The notes: generated by a model from the letters alone, not told the origin. 9,128 bases of DNA from Bacteroidales bacterium (GCA_027083715.1 JALWNR010000723.1:971-10098); one strand, 5' to 3'. Shown: positions 1 through 6,225, counted from the first letter of the stretch. Program-made: numbers and translations.

Positions 1-105
1 TTTTTTTCTGAAATTAGATTTTATATTAATATCTGTATAAATGTAAAGCATTCTTTGAGAAAATAACCTTTTGTTTATGTAATTGGTTTATTTTCATAGA
101 TAAAA
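1..105. other. Non-coding left edge, downstream of the four-gene block
   Basis: No open frame with protein-like content is seen here. The stretch is very AT-rich, starts with a run of seven T, and holds a 10-bp palindrome ATATTAATAT at 23-32. A hairpin at 59-95, described separately, may end the minus-strand transcript of the gene at 106-1410. Confidence 0.6.
59..95 (-). terminator. Candidate hairpin terminator after the last gene of the block
   Basis: Read on the minus strand, GAAAATAAACC (95 to 85) can pair with GGTTATTTTC (68 to 59). This gives ten base pairs with one bulged base and a 16-nt loop, starting 10 nt after the stop codon at 106-108. No long T tract follows the stem, so it is a weak intrinsic-terminator candidate. 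Its position at the end of the operon is the main support. Confidence 0.35.
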
Positions 106-1410
106 TTACCAGTCAGTTTCTACATTTTGACCGTAAAAATTATATCTTTTCGTTTCTCCTGTTGCTTTTGACTTAAAAAAGATAGTTCCATCCATTGAAG
201 GTTTGTTTTTTGAACTTGTTTTTTTCAAATCAATAGGCTCATTAACGGTAATTACTAGATTATGGGTTCCTTTACCTGCAAATTCTTTATTTATATTATT
301 AATCGTTACAGGTGGTAGATTCGACCATTTTAAAACCACTTTATCAACTATAAAAGGTGCATCGTATTTAGAACCTAAGGTCATATCCAGTTTAAAACTG
401 TTAACATTATCTGCATCTTTATCCAAAGCTTTTAAAATTATATCTCCGCGAACAAATGCCTGAACCATATTTGAAGTAATATCAAAATAGAAAGTTTTTT
501 CAACCCGTGTATTTCCAAATTTATACTTTACAGTAATTTGATTGGGTTCGTCTTCCATACAGTCTTCATACTCATATTTAATGATTTGCTCGTAACCTTT
601 TGTTGTACGCGATGTAATAGCAACACACTCAGAGTTCTTATATTTAGGCTTTTTTGAAGAAGCATAATACTTTTCACCAATTTTAAATGCATAAATTAAT
701 TTTCCCGGAGTGTTTTCAATTGGAACCAGCTCTACAGAATTTAGCATATCTTTATAGCGGATGATTCCCATCTCGGCTTTTTCTTTCCGCTGATCAATAA
801 AATAATCGGCTAAGTTTTGTAGTTCTTTAATACTGGTTGAAATTTCTTCAATTGATTTAATATTATCCATACCATTAATCAAGGAATTTAACTTTGTAGT
901 CATTTCCTGATCTTGTTTATTAAATTCACGGATAATTTTTTGCATTTCTGCCTCACTAAAAGGATATTTTACATGATAAGCTACCGTAATTTCTTTGGTT
1001 TTCTTATCCATAATTTTTTCCCAATAATAGTCTTCTGCTTTGTTTAATGAAAGACCTTTTAAAGCAGGAATATCGGCAGTTTGCAAGGTAGATTTATTTT
1101 TAAAGCGTTCAATAGTGTTAATTACATTGTTTTTATTTTCATTTTCAATGGTAATTTCACTTGAAGACCGAACATAAATTGCTACTGAATTCATAATTTC
1201 AGTACGAATTTCGGGTAAAACCTGATCTTTTGCTTCGTCAATAGTTTTACCCCTTCCGGTAACAATAATATAATCTTTGATTGTGGCGTTTACCCATTCG
1301 GGTTTTTTCTTTTTGCTTTTTTCAATTACTTTTTCCTGAGCAAAAGTATGAGTAAGCAAAATAGAAAAGATTGCCACAAACATTAATTTCAGGTAGTTTT
1401 TATACTTCAT
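106..1410 (-). CDS. Exported protein with LPP20-like N-terminal domain, function unknown
   Basis: This 434-aa protein begins with a Sec signal peptide (about residues 1-24, ending TFA before Q25). There is no lipobox cysteine, so it should be a soluble periplasmic or surface protein rather than a lipoprotein. After a lysine-rich linker, residues about 37-160 start with PEWV and continue with a strand-then-helix unit (IIVTGRGKTIDEAKDQ). That pattern recalls the LPP20 lipoprotein family, in which a short conserved domain follows a Pro-Glu/Asp-Trp motif. The match is from memory of the family, not a search. Residues about 155-220 are charged and helical, possibly a coiled coil. The remainder is beta-rich with no motif I recognise. 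It is the last of four co-oriented exported-protein genes, 67 bp after its neighbour, and that gap holds a promoter-like site and a perfect palindrome. It may therefore also be transcribed on its own. The function is not known. Confidence 0.85.
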   Translation of the reverse strand: MKYKNYLKLMFVAIFSILLTHTFAQEKVIEKSKKKKPEWVNATIKDYIIVTGRGKTIDEAKDQVLPEIRTEIMNSVAIYVRSSSEITIENENKNNVINTIERFKNKSTLQTADIPALKGLSLNKAEDYYWEKIMDKKTKEITVAYHVKYPFSEAEMQKIIREFNKQDQEMTTKLNSLINGMDNIKSIEEISTSIKELQNLADYFIDQRKEKAEMGIIRYKDMLNSVELVPIENTPGKLIYAFKIGEKYYASSKKPKYKNSECVAITSRTTKGYEQIIKYEYEDCMEDEPNQITVKYKFGNTRVEKTFYFDITSNMVQAFVRGDIILKALDKDADNVNSFKLDMTLGSKYDAPFIVDKVVLKWSNLPPVTINNINKEFAGKGTHNLVITVNEPIDLKKTSSKNKPSMDGTIFFKSKATGETKRYNFYGQNVETDW

Positions 1411-1432
1411 AATATATAATTTAAATTAAGTG

Positions 1433-1465
1433 ATTGATACGATGATTTTAAATCATCGTATCAAT
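1433..1465. repeat. Perfect 33-bp palindrome (16-bp arms, 1-nt centre)
   Basis: The arms are 1433-1448 and 1450-1465, complementary at all 16 positions around T1449. The core is GATACGATGATTT and its complement. It lies between the stop of the 327-aa gene (1478) and the start of the 434-aa gene (1410). In RNA it would form a long stem with almost no loop. It could be a bidirectional terminator or mRNA-stabilising hairpin, or a dimeric DNA-binding site, since it sits where transcription from the promoter candidate at 1467-1495 would start. Its sequence differs from the palindrome at 2517-2549, but the length and design are the same. Confidence 0.85.
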
Positions 1466-1466
1466 T

Positions 1467-1495
1467 CAAATATATAATTAGTAGTTTTCAACAAA
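1467..1495 (-). promoter_or_regulatory. Candidate Bacteroidota promoter for the 434-aa gene
   Basis: On the minus strand, TTTG (1495 to 1492) is followed after 17 nt by TATATTTG (1474 to 1467). This fits the Bacteroidota TTG-N17-23-TAnnTTTG pattern. The upstream element lies within the last codons of the 327-aa gene. Transcription would start near 1460, inside the palindrome at 1433-1465, and lead into the start codon at 1410. Such AT-rich motifs arise by chance, so this is a candidate only. Confidence 0.45.
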
Positions 1496-2461
1496 CTCTA
1501 AATCATACTCTTCGGGAGCTTCACTACTTTCGTTTTGAGCATATTCATGCCCAACTTGTTTATATGCAGCAACTTTTTCTTCGCGAGTAGCCGGCGGAGT
1601 TGCCTGCAAAACAAACTCTTCAACAGTTGTAGTATCTCCTTGTTCAGTGGCAATTTCCATTTGCATACTGTTTATTTGTTTGGCTAAATCAACAGCTTGG
1701 TCATAGCACTCTGTACCGGGCTGAACATTCATCAGGTATCTTTTAGCTGCATCTACATCATTATTTTGCAAAGCTGTTTTGGCTGCTGTTACATCCTCTT
1801 TACAGTTTTCGCCAATCATTTTTTTATAAATAGGTTCAACAGCATCCAATGCCTTAAAATAGCATTCTTGGCAAACTTCGGGTACACTAATTAGTTTAGT
1901 GATTGCCTCTTCATATTTTTGTACTTTTTCTAAGGCTTGTGCTTCTTTAATAATCACATCGCATTGGGTATTATAATATTCTATAATTTTATTTTTTCCT
2001 CTCTTTACAAAACTTCTGATTTTTGAAGATTTAGGGTTGATATTTTTAATCCCTTGGATGTATGCTTTAGTATCAGTTTTGCCAACTCCTTTTGCACTAT
2101 AAGTGTATGAGCTAAAAATTGTTTTGTTTACATAATCTACAATATACATATTGATTTCTAAATTCATAGCCACCATAGGTGGTGCTGTTGGTGTTATATC
2201 TTTTGAAATAACATCAACGGTAGCCGTAATCAAAAACTGTGGTTCAACAGCAGCAGAAGCTAATCCGTTTTTGGCAGCAATTTGTCCAAGTTTGGTAAGC
2301 AGTAAATTGCGTGCTGCCGATGGCATATCTCCCATATCATTTGGTAACACAGGAGCTAATGCAACTCTACCGAAATCATCAATGGTTCCTAAATCATTTT
2401 GAGCAAAACCTGTAAAGTTTAGCATCAAAATGGATATTATGATAATTACTTTATTTTTCAT
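1478..2461 (-). CDS. Exported protein with TPR-like C-terminal half, function unknown
   Basis: This 327-aa protein has a clear Sec signal peptide (about residues 1-20, ending GFA before Q21) and no lipobox. Residues about 22-150 form an alpha/beta region with alternating strands (VALAPVLP, FLITATVDVI, LEINMYIVDY). It resembles the small domains of CsgG or TolB-N type envelope proteins, but I cannot assign a family. Residues about 165-265 look like two or three TPR-type helical hairpins (EAQALEKVQKYEEAITKL and later AAKTALQNNDVDAAKRYL), suggesting protein-protein contacts. Five cysteines fall in this half (C167, C197, C200, C220, C252), including a CQEC pair. All would face the periplasm and could form disulfides. 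The C-terminal tail is acidic. It is third in the four-gene block, 172 bp after the 473-aa gene and 67 bp before the 434-aa gene. The shared export and orientation suggest a common envelope role. Confidence 0.85.
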   Translation of the reverse strand: MKNKVIIIISILMLNFTGFAQNDLGTIDDFGRVALAPVLPNDMGDMPSAARNLLLTKLGQIAAKNGLASAAVEPQFLITATVDVISKDITPTAPPMVAMNLEINMYIVDYVNKTIFSSYTYSAKGVGKTDTKAYIQGIKNINPKSSKIRSFVKRGKNKIIEYYNTQCDVIIKEAQALEKVQKYEEAITKLISVPEVCQECYFKALDAVEPIYKKMIGENCKEDVTAAKTALQNNDVDAAKRYLMNVQPGTECYDQAVDLAKQINSMQMEIATEQGDTTTVEEFVLQATPPATREEKVAAYKQVGHEYAQNESSEAPEEYDLEFVENY

Positions 2462-2516
2462 GAGTATATTTTTTTAATTATTTTAAAGGTCTCATAGAAC
2501 ATTCACTAAAATTATG

Positions 2517-2549
2517 GTTTATGATTATTATATTATAATAATCATAAAC
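2517..2549. repeat. Perfect 33-bp palindrome (16-bp arms, 1-nt centre), very AT-rich
   Basis: The arms 2517-2532 and 2534-2549 are complementary at all 16 positions around T2533. They start with GTTTATGATTATTATA. In the minus-strand mRNA between the 473-aa and 327-aa genes this forms a long, nearly loopless stem. It lacks the GC-rich stem and trailing T run of a classical terminator. A role in mRNA processing or stability, or a site bound by a dimeric protein, is equally possible. Confidence 0.85.
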
Positions 2550-2560
2550 TGGTGTGTCTT

Positions 2561-2574
2561 CCGCTGTATAGCGG
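2561..2574. repeat. Short GC-rich hairpin CCGCT-GTAT-AGCGG
   Basis: This is a perfect 5-bp stem (four of five pairs are G-C) with a 4-nt loop, standing out in AT-rich surroundings and lying 11 bp from the 33-bp palindrome. On the minus-strand transcript it precedes the large palindrome. The two may act as tandem structures, but no function is evident. Confidence 0.6.
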
Positions 2575-2633
2575 CTCATGAATGTTTCATTTTAATTATT
2601 TAAGAGTACAAATTTTATAAAATTAATATAGGT

Positions 2634-4055
2634 TTACTTTTCACCAAGAATTAACCAAGCTTCGCCCAAACCACGCATATAAACTTTTGATTCGATACCA
2701 AAAGGTTCTTCTTTCAGAAATTTTCTTAAACCATTTACAAAACGTCTTGCATCCATAGCCCTTTGTTTTCCTTTTCGTTCGTAAAATAAAGGAATACGTA
2801 CTTGTTCAAATTTTGCAAAGTTTTCAGTAGCATCCGATAAATTATATTGTCCGTTATATGCATTATCGGCAATCCAATTCTCAATATGAACAATTAGCTC
2901 ATCTTCTTCGCCATCGTAGTCGTATTCTTCTTCTAAATCAATATCGGCATTATCCCAAACTTGAATGTTAACTAAAATTTCACGACCATTTGCCGCAATA
3001 TCAGTAAAATGCTGGATTAATTGAGCATTAAAATTATCCAAATGTGCCAAAACAGCTTCTTCTAACAGTAAAGGTAATTCTGCTGTGTAAGAAGGTGCTC
3101 CGGTTCCTTGTGCTCCGGCAACTTGTTTTCCGGTGTAAGCATCTAAACCTTGAAGGTTAAACGTTATTGATTTTTTAGGTCCTTGTTTATTAACCGACCA
3201 TGTTAGTTGAATTATAATATCGGCTTTTGCTGTTCTTTTCAATAAATCAATAGGCGATTCTTTAATAGCTGATCCGGACTCTTTGCTACTCATCATATTC
3301 ATTTCGGCAGTGCGCGATTCAATATTTTTCATTTCAGTTTCCAGGTTTTTAGCAGGGAAACCTCTTTCTGCCATCAAAGTATTTAATTTTCCTATTACCA
3401 ATAACAAATCGGTATTGTTTTGCAGTGCAGCTTTGTAATCAGGTAATGTTTCTGTTCTTCCTTGATTATCAAAAGTCATTGTATAACCGTTTTGAATACA
3501 CCAAGCATCGGAAGGAACTACCATAATGGTTGGTTTTTTAGCTTTTCCCATTACGTTGCTTAATGATTTTACAATACCCTGACGTTCCATTTCTTTTCTC
3601 AGTGCATCATAATTTACTGATACAACCACACCAACTTTATATCCTTTTTTCATTTTTACAATATCTCTGCCGGTTGCATCATTAGTTATACCCACATATT
3701 GTAGATATTGACCACCTGTTTCAAAGAATTTTTCAAAATAAGCAGCATGTGCTTCTGCCTGATTAGGATCCGGAATAATAGGCTTAACTACTTTCTCGCG
3801 CGAACCTACTGCACCTTTAAACAAACATGCAGCAACTGCATTTTTTTTTGCATCAATTTTGGCAAGGTCGGCTTTTTTATCATAACCCCAAACTTTCAAC
3901 AGTTTTGTACCATCAGTACCAATGCCTACAACGGTAACTTCATAGCTTACATCACTTGCCCAGAGTTTTTTAAATTCTTTTCTTACCTGTGCAACTGAAG
4001 TATCGGCTAATGAGATGATAAAAATCAATGCCAATAAAAAGTTTAATTTTTTCAT
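2634..4055 (-). CDS. Exported DUF6175-like protein, function unknown
   Basis: This 473-aa protein has a Sec signal peptide (about residues 1-22, ending SVA before Q23) and no lipobox cysteine. The N-terminal domain (about 30-160) contains a strand-helix unit (LLKVWGYDKKADLAKIDAKK), loosely like the LPP20-type unit in the last gene of this block. The central domain (about 170-310) carries KKPTIMVVPSDAWC, which I associate with the Bacteroidota family DUF6175. This is recalled, not searched. It is followed by alternating helices and strands (ADIIIQLTWSV, ITFNLQGLDAYTGK). The C-terminal domain (about 355-473) is strand-rich with a very acidic loop at 373-386, possibly a metal-binding or flexible segment. 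It is second in the four-gene block, 96 bp after the barrel-tailed gene. It probably acts in the periplasm with its neighbours. No catalytic residues can be pointed to. Confidence 0.85.
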   Translation of the reverse strand: MKKLNFLLALIFIISLADTSVAQVRKEFKKLWASDVSYEVTVVGIGTDGTKLLKVWGYDKKADLAKIDAKKNAVAACLFKGAVGSREKVVKPIIPDPNQAEAHAAYFEKFFETGGQYLQYVGITNDATGRDIVKMKKGYKVGVVVSVNYDALRKEMERQGIVKSLSNVMGKAKKPTIMVVPSDAWCIQNGYTMTFDNQGRTETLPDYKAALQNNTDLLLVIGKLNTLMAERGFPAKNLETEMKNIESRTAEMNMMSSKESGSAIKESPIDLLKRTAKADIIIQLTWSVNKQGPKKSITFNLQGLDAYTGKQVAGAQGTGAPSYTAELPLLLEEAVLAHLDNFNAQLIQHFTDIAANGREILVNIQVWDNADIDLEEEYDYDGEEDELIVHIENWIADNAYNGQYNLSDATENFAKFEQVRIPLFYERKGKQRAMDARRFVNGLRKFLKEEPFGIESKVYMRGLGEAWLILGEK

Positions 4056-4111
4056 AGTATTTATTTGTTTGTTATTAAAAATGAATCTATAAGATTTTAT
4101 CTATTAAACGA

Positions 4112-4149
4112 AAACTATTATTGAATTATATAAATACCTCAATAAGTTT
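4112..4149 (-). terminator. Candidate hairpin just after the barrel-tailed gene
   Basis: Two nt after the stop at 4152-4154, the minus strand reads AAACTTATTGA (4149 to 4139), a 14-nt loop, then TCAATAATAGTTT (4124 to 4112). The arms pair over 11 bp with a 2-nt bulge, and TTCGTTT follows. This could attenuate transcription into the next gene or protect the 3' end of the upstream message. The absence of a GC-rich stem and of an unbroken T tract makes full termination doubtful. Confidence 0.35.
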
Positions 4150-4151
4150 GA

Positions 4152-5894
4152 CTAAAAGTTAATTCTCAGTGATAAATCTGCTCCAAAGAAGCGACGGTCC
4201 GGAAACATATCACTCATATTGATACCTGTATCAACAGATTCTGTATCGTTATCAGCAGTATAATATAATGAACCGTAGTTATGACTATTGAAACGCATAA
4301 TCAGCTGAACACTTGGTGAAAATAAATTAGCACCAATTTGTGCTCCCCAGTTAATTCCGCTGGCAGACAAGCTTTCGCCGTCATTCATATCTGTCCAACT
4401 TACGTTTTCACCTGTCCAACCAATATACCATCCAAAATGATAATTCCGTGCAAAAGGGTACTCTTTTTGAATACCAATTGAAAAGGAAGTAAATGAATAG
4501 TTTTCTTCGGCAATAGGCATGGTCCCAACGGGACTTTGAGCTATCAAATCTTTACCTCTGAAAAACAAATCACCATATAGTTTAAATTGCCTTATTGGTA
4601 TATCTAACCACTGTCCTACATTAATATCTGCATGAACAAATCCTCCTCCAATAAAACTAAAACCACCTGAAATACCAATTCCGGCATCTTTACGCTCTTG
4701 TAAAGTCATTCCTTCCCTTAATTTACGACCACCTATTTGATAAAAAATAGAGGTTTGTGTTTGCCCTAATTCATCAGTACGGTTATCAACTACTTTTCTT
4801 GCTCTGATTTCTCCTCGTTTTCTGGCAACAACATCGCCTTTGTTGTTTGCTACATATTCCCAGACAAAATATCTTCGCTCATGTGTTAAACCTTCTTTTT
4901 TTCCAATTTTTGCTTCCAGAGGATGGGTATTTACCAAAGGTGTTTTTACACGAAATTCTTCATAGGATTTTTCTAAACTGTTAAATACTTTGTTAATTCC
5001 GTCATTGACCAATTTTGCCATTAATTGTTCTTTTGTTTTTTGTATGGCGGGAGCTAAAAATTGTCCCGGATTGGCTTGGGTTCCATCTACGGTAACTTCT
5101 TCTTTTGTTATATAGGTAAGTGGGGAATAAACTTCTTGAAAAATATTATCCAACTTTTGTAAATCGATTTTTTGATCATCAATAAAAGCATCCATAAAAT
5201 AGCCTTGTACAGTATCGGAATAATTTACTTTAAACAAATAAGTTGTTAATTTACCGGTAAAACCATTCTTTTTTCGCTCAACAGGAGTAAATTCTGTTCC
5301 TAATTTTTTTGCAAGTTTCATTGCTTTTGCATCTTGAGCATCATAAATTTCTTTCATGGTTTTAATATCATGAAAATCGAATACCAAAACATAGCTTTTT
5401 GCAATAAGCTTTTCTCCGGCATCGGCTAAGGCTGTACGACCACGTTTTTCAGCATCTGCTTTTTCAACATCCCAATCGGTAGCATTATAAAAACCTCTTT
5501 TTTGAATTATATCTGTTGAATAATTCCCTTGATCATCAATATTCCACCAGAATTTCACAATTTCATTGGCATATTTTTCAGCAGCTAAACTTTTTCGTAC
5601 TGCCTCAGCATTTTTCTTAAAATTAGGATTTTCAACATGGAAATAGGGTGCTTTGTACACCTTATTTTTAATATCGTTATAATCAAATTTTGAAGGAACA
5701 CTGGCTTGATATATTGCTTTTTTCAGATAATCACTAAAACGGTTATCCTGAAAATCAAGCAAAACATATGAAACTGAATTTCTTGAATATTCATCAGCAG
5801 GTCCACGTTTTTTTACTTGGTCAGTATTTTGGGCTAAGCCAAGAAAACCCATAAATAAAAATACAATAATTATAAAATACTTCAAATGCTTCAT
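4152..5894 (-). CDS. Exported protein with C-terminal outer-membrane-barrel-like domain
   Basis: This 580-aa protein heads the block. The frame is open to a Met at 5945, but the Met at 5894 is preferred because a textbook signal peptide follows at once (MKHLKYFIII to GLA, then Q22). The upstream 17 residues are polar and rich in Asn. Residues about 40-400 form a mixed, charged soluble region with segments such as SYVLLDFQDNRF and SYVLVFDFHD. It has no catalytic motif I recognise. Residues about 405-580 switch to amphipathic beta-strand character: Gly-rich turns, many aromatics (FSIGIQKEYPF, FGWYIGWTGENVSW), and a final strand ending LSLRINF. A terminal Phe is the usual signal for barrel insertion into the outer membrane. 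The strand count suggests a small barrel of about eight strands. The inferred architecture is a periplasmic or surface domain anchored by its own barrel. A promoter candidate lies at 5986-6013. The function is unknown. Confidence 0.85.
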   Translation of the reverse strand: MKHLKYFIIIVFLFMGFLGLAQNTDQVKKRGPADEYSRNSVSYVLLDFQDNRFSDYLKKAIYQASVPSKFDYNDIKNKVYKAPYFHVENPNFKKNAEAVRKSLAAEKYANEIVKFWWNIDDQGNYSTDIIQKRGFYNATDWDVEKADAEKRGRTALADAGEKLIAKSYVLVFDFHDIKTMKEIYDAQDAKAMKLAKKLGTEFTPVERKKNGFTGKLTTYLFKVNYSDTVQGYFMDAFIDDQKIDLQKLDNIFQEVYSPLTYITKEEVTVDGTQANPGQFLAPAIQKTKEQLMAKLVNDGINKVFNSLEKSYEEFRVKTPLVNTHPLEAKIGKKEGLTHERRYFVWEYVANNKGDVVARKRGEIRARKVVDNRTDELGQTQTSIFYQIGGRKLREGMTLQERKDAGIGISGGFSFIGGGFVHADINVGQWLDIPIRQFKLYGDLFFRGKDLIAQSPVGTMPIAEENYSFTSFSIGIQKEYPFARNYHFGWYIGWTGENVSWTDMNDGESLSASGINWGAQIGANLFSPSVQLIMRFNSHNYGSLYYTADNDTESVDTGINMSDMFPDRRFFGADLSLRINF

Positions 5895-5985
5895 AATATA
5901 ATGTTTAAGGTTACTATTCTTTGTGTTATTTCTATTTAGATTCATTAAATAATGGTTTCATAAAATTATAAAAAAATAGCATAAA

Positions 5986-6013
5986 CAAAAGTATATTTAC
6001 ATGTATTGACCAA
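5986..6013 (-). promoter_or_regulatory. Candidate promoter of the four-gene exported-protein block
   Basis: On the minus strand, TTG (6013 to 6011) is followed after 17 nt by TACTTTTG (5993 to 5986), matching TTG-N17-23-TAnnTTTG. Transcription would begin near 5980, leaving an 85-nt untranslated leader before the chosen start at 5894. That would also place the Met at 5945 inside the transcript, so the promoter does not decide between the two starts. No obvious operator is seen. Confidence 0.5.
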
Positions 6014-6035
6014 TTTTTTACTTAAAAGCATTCGC

Positions 6036-6043
6036 TATATTTG
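6036..6043 (+). promoter_or_regulatory. TATATTTG box upstream of the 37-codon frame
   Basis: This is a full match to the Bacteroidota -7 element TAnnTTTG. The start codon at 6076 lies 32 nt downstream. The nearest upstream TTG (6006-6008) is 27 nt away, outside the usual 17-23 spacing, so the promoter is incomplete. Together with the minus-strand site at 5986-6013 it would make this a divergent promoter region. Confidence 0.35.
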
Positions 6044-6075
6044 TCAGTTGTATTAATTAATTTGTTAATGAAATT

Positions 6076-6189
6076 ATGAAACCCCTTAATGATTATGTTG
6101 TTCAGCATGTTTTAGTGCCCAATAAAATAGATATTGGATTTAGTTTAGAACATATGATGATGCCTTTTATGACAGACTATACCGATTGA
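6076..6189 (+). CDS. Possible small protein or gene remnant, 37 aa
   Basis: An ATG at 6076 opens a 37-codon frame ending in TGA at 6187-6189. The peptide starts MKPLNDYVVQHVLVPNKIDI and continues to a Met-rich stretch (HMMMPFM, residues 26-32) and a TDYTD end. The composition looks protein-like, with mixed charge, no low-complexity run and sensible codons for this genome. I recognise no family and see no signal peptide or membrane segment. It has a -7 box upstream and a near-perfect inverted repeat starting 5 bp after the stop, the layout of a complete small transcription unit. Alternatively it is the N-terminal remnant of a longer gene, possibly a transposase. Another short open stretch in a different frame (about 6203-6280, including DVASALLAYKIFKW) could be a shifted continuation. 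A chance frame remains possible. Confidence 0.4.
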   Translation: MKPLNDYVVQHVLVPNKIDIGFSLEHMMMPFMTDYTD

Positions 6190-6193
6190 ACAT

Positions 6194-6225
6194 TCAAAAT
6201 AGTACAATTTATTGTACCATTTTGA
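6194..6225. repeat. Near-perfect 32-bp inverted repeat after the small frame
   Basis: The arms 6194-6208 and 6211-6225 pair at 14 of 15 positions (the mismatch is A6201/C6218) around a 2-nt TT centre. The core is GTACAAT-TT-ATTGTAC. It begins 5 nt after the stop of the 37-codon frame and could end that transcript. It is 111 bp from the end of rsmE on the other strand, so it could also stop minus-strand read-through. Its design (arms of 15-16 bp, almost no loop) resembles the two palindromes in the four-gene block. Confidence 0.75.

Larger units (their letters stand above)
2498..2586. repeat. Outer 8-bp inverted repeat enclosing two hairpins
   Basis: AACATTCA at 2498-2505 and its exact complement TGAATGTT at 2579-2586 bracket both inner hairpins. 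CTCAT also occurs next to each arm, at 2491-2495 and 2575-2579. The whole 89-bp unit could fold as a branched structure or be a small intergenic repeat element. Eight-base matches alone are weak evidence in AT-rich DNA. Confidence 0.4.
2462..2633. other. 172-bp intergenic region with nested inverted repeats
   Basis: No gene is visible. The gap between the 473-aa and 327-aa genes is larger than expected inside a tight operon and is filled with dyad symmetry. It holds a perfect 33-bp palindrome (2517-2549), a GC-rich 5-bp stem with a 4-nt loop (2561-2574) and an outer 8-bp inverted repeat, AACATTCA (2498-2505) with TGAATGTT (2579-2586). I found no TAnnTTTG box on the minus strand here, so the downstream gene probably depends on read-through from upstream. 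Confidence 0.6.

Noticed and set aside
203..463. Plus-strand open frame of 86 codons
   Set aside because: Lies wholly inside the 434-aa exported-protein gene on the other strand; no initiation context or family resemblance.
1697..1894. Plus-strand open frame of 65 codons rich in Cys, Ile and Phe
   Set aside because: Antisense shadow of the TPR-like gene; the composition reflects the complement of its codons.
2151..2402. Plus-strand open frame of 83 codons
   Set aside because: Antisense to the N-terminal half of the 327-aa gene, which has a clear signal peptide and coherent domains.
3708..3998. Plus-strand open frame of 96 codons
   Set aside because: Antisense to the DUF6175-like gene; high Cys/Phe content is typical of a shadow frame.
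106..5894. Type IX secretion cargo among the exported proteins
   Set aside because: None of the four C-termini shows the sorting-domain pattern (a terminal beta-sandwich domain with Gly-rich motifs and KxxxK-like ending); the barrel-tailed protein ends in a membrane-barrel signature instead.
106..5894. Lipoproteins, suggested by the LPP20 resemblance
   Set aside because: All four signal peptides end in Ala-Gln with no cysteine at or near the cleavage site.
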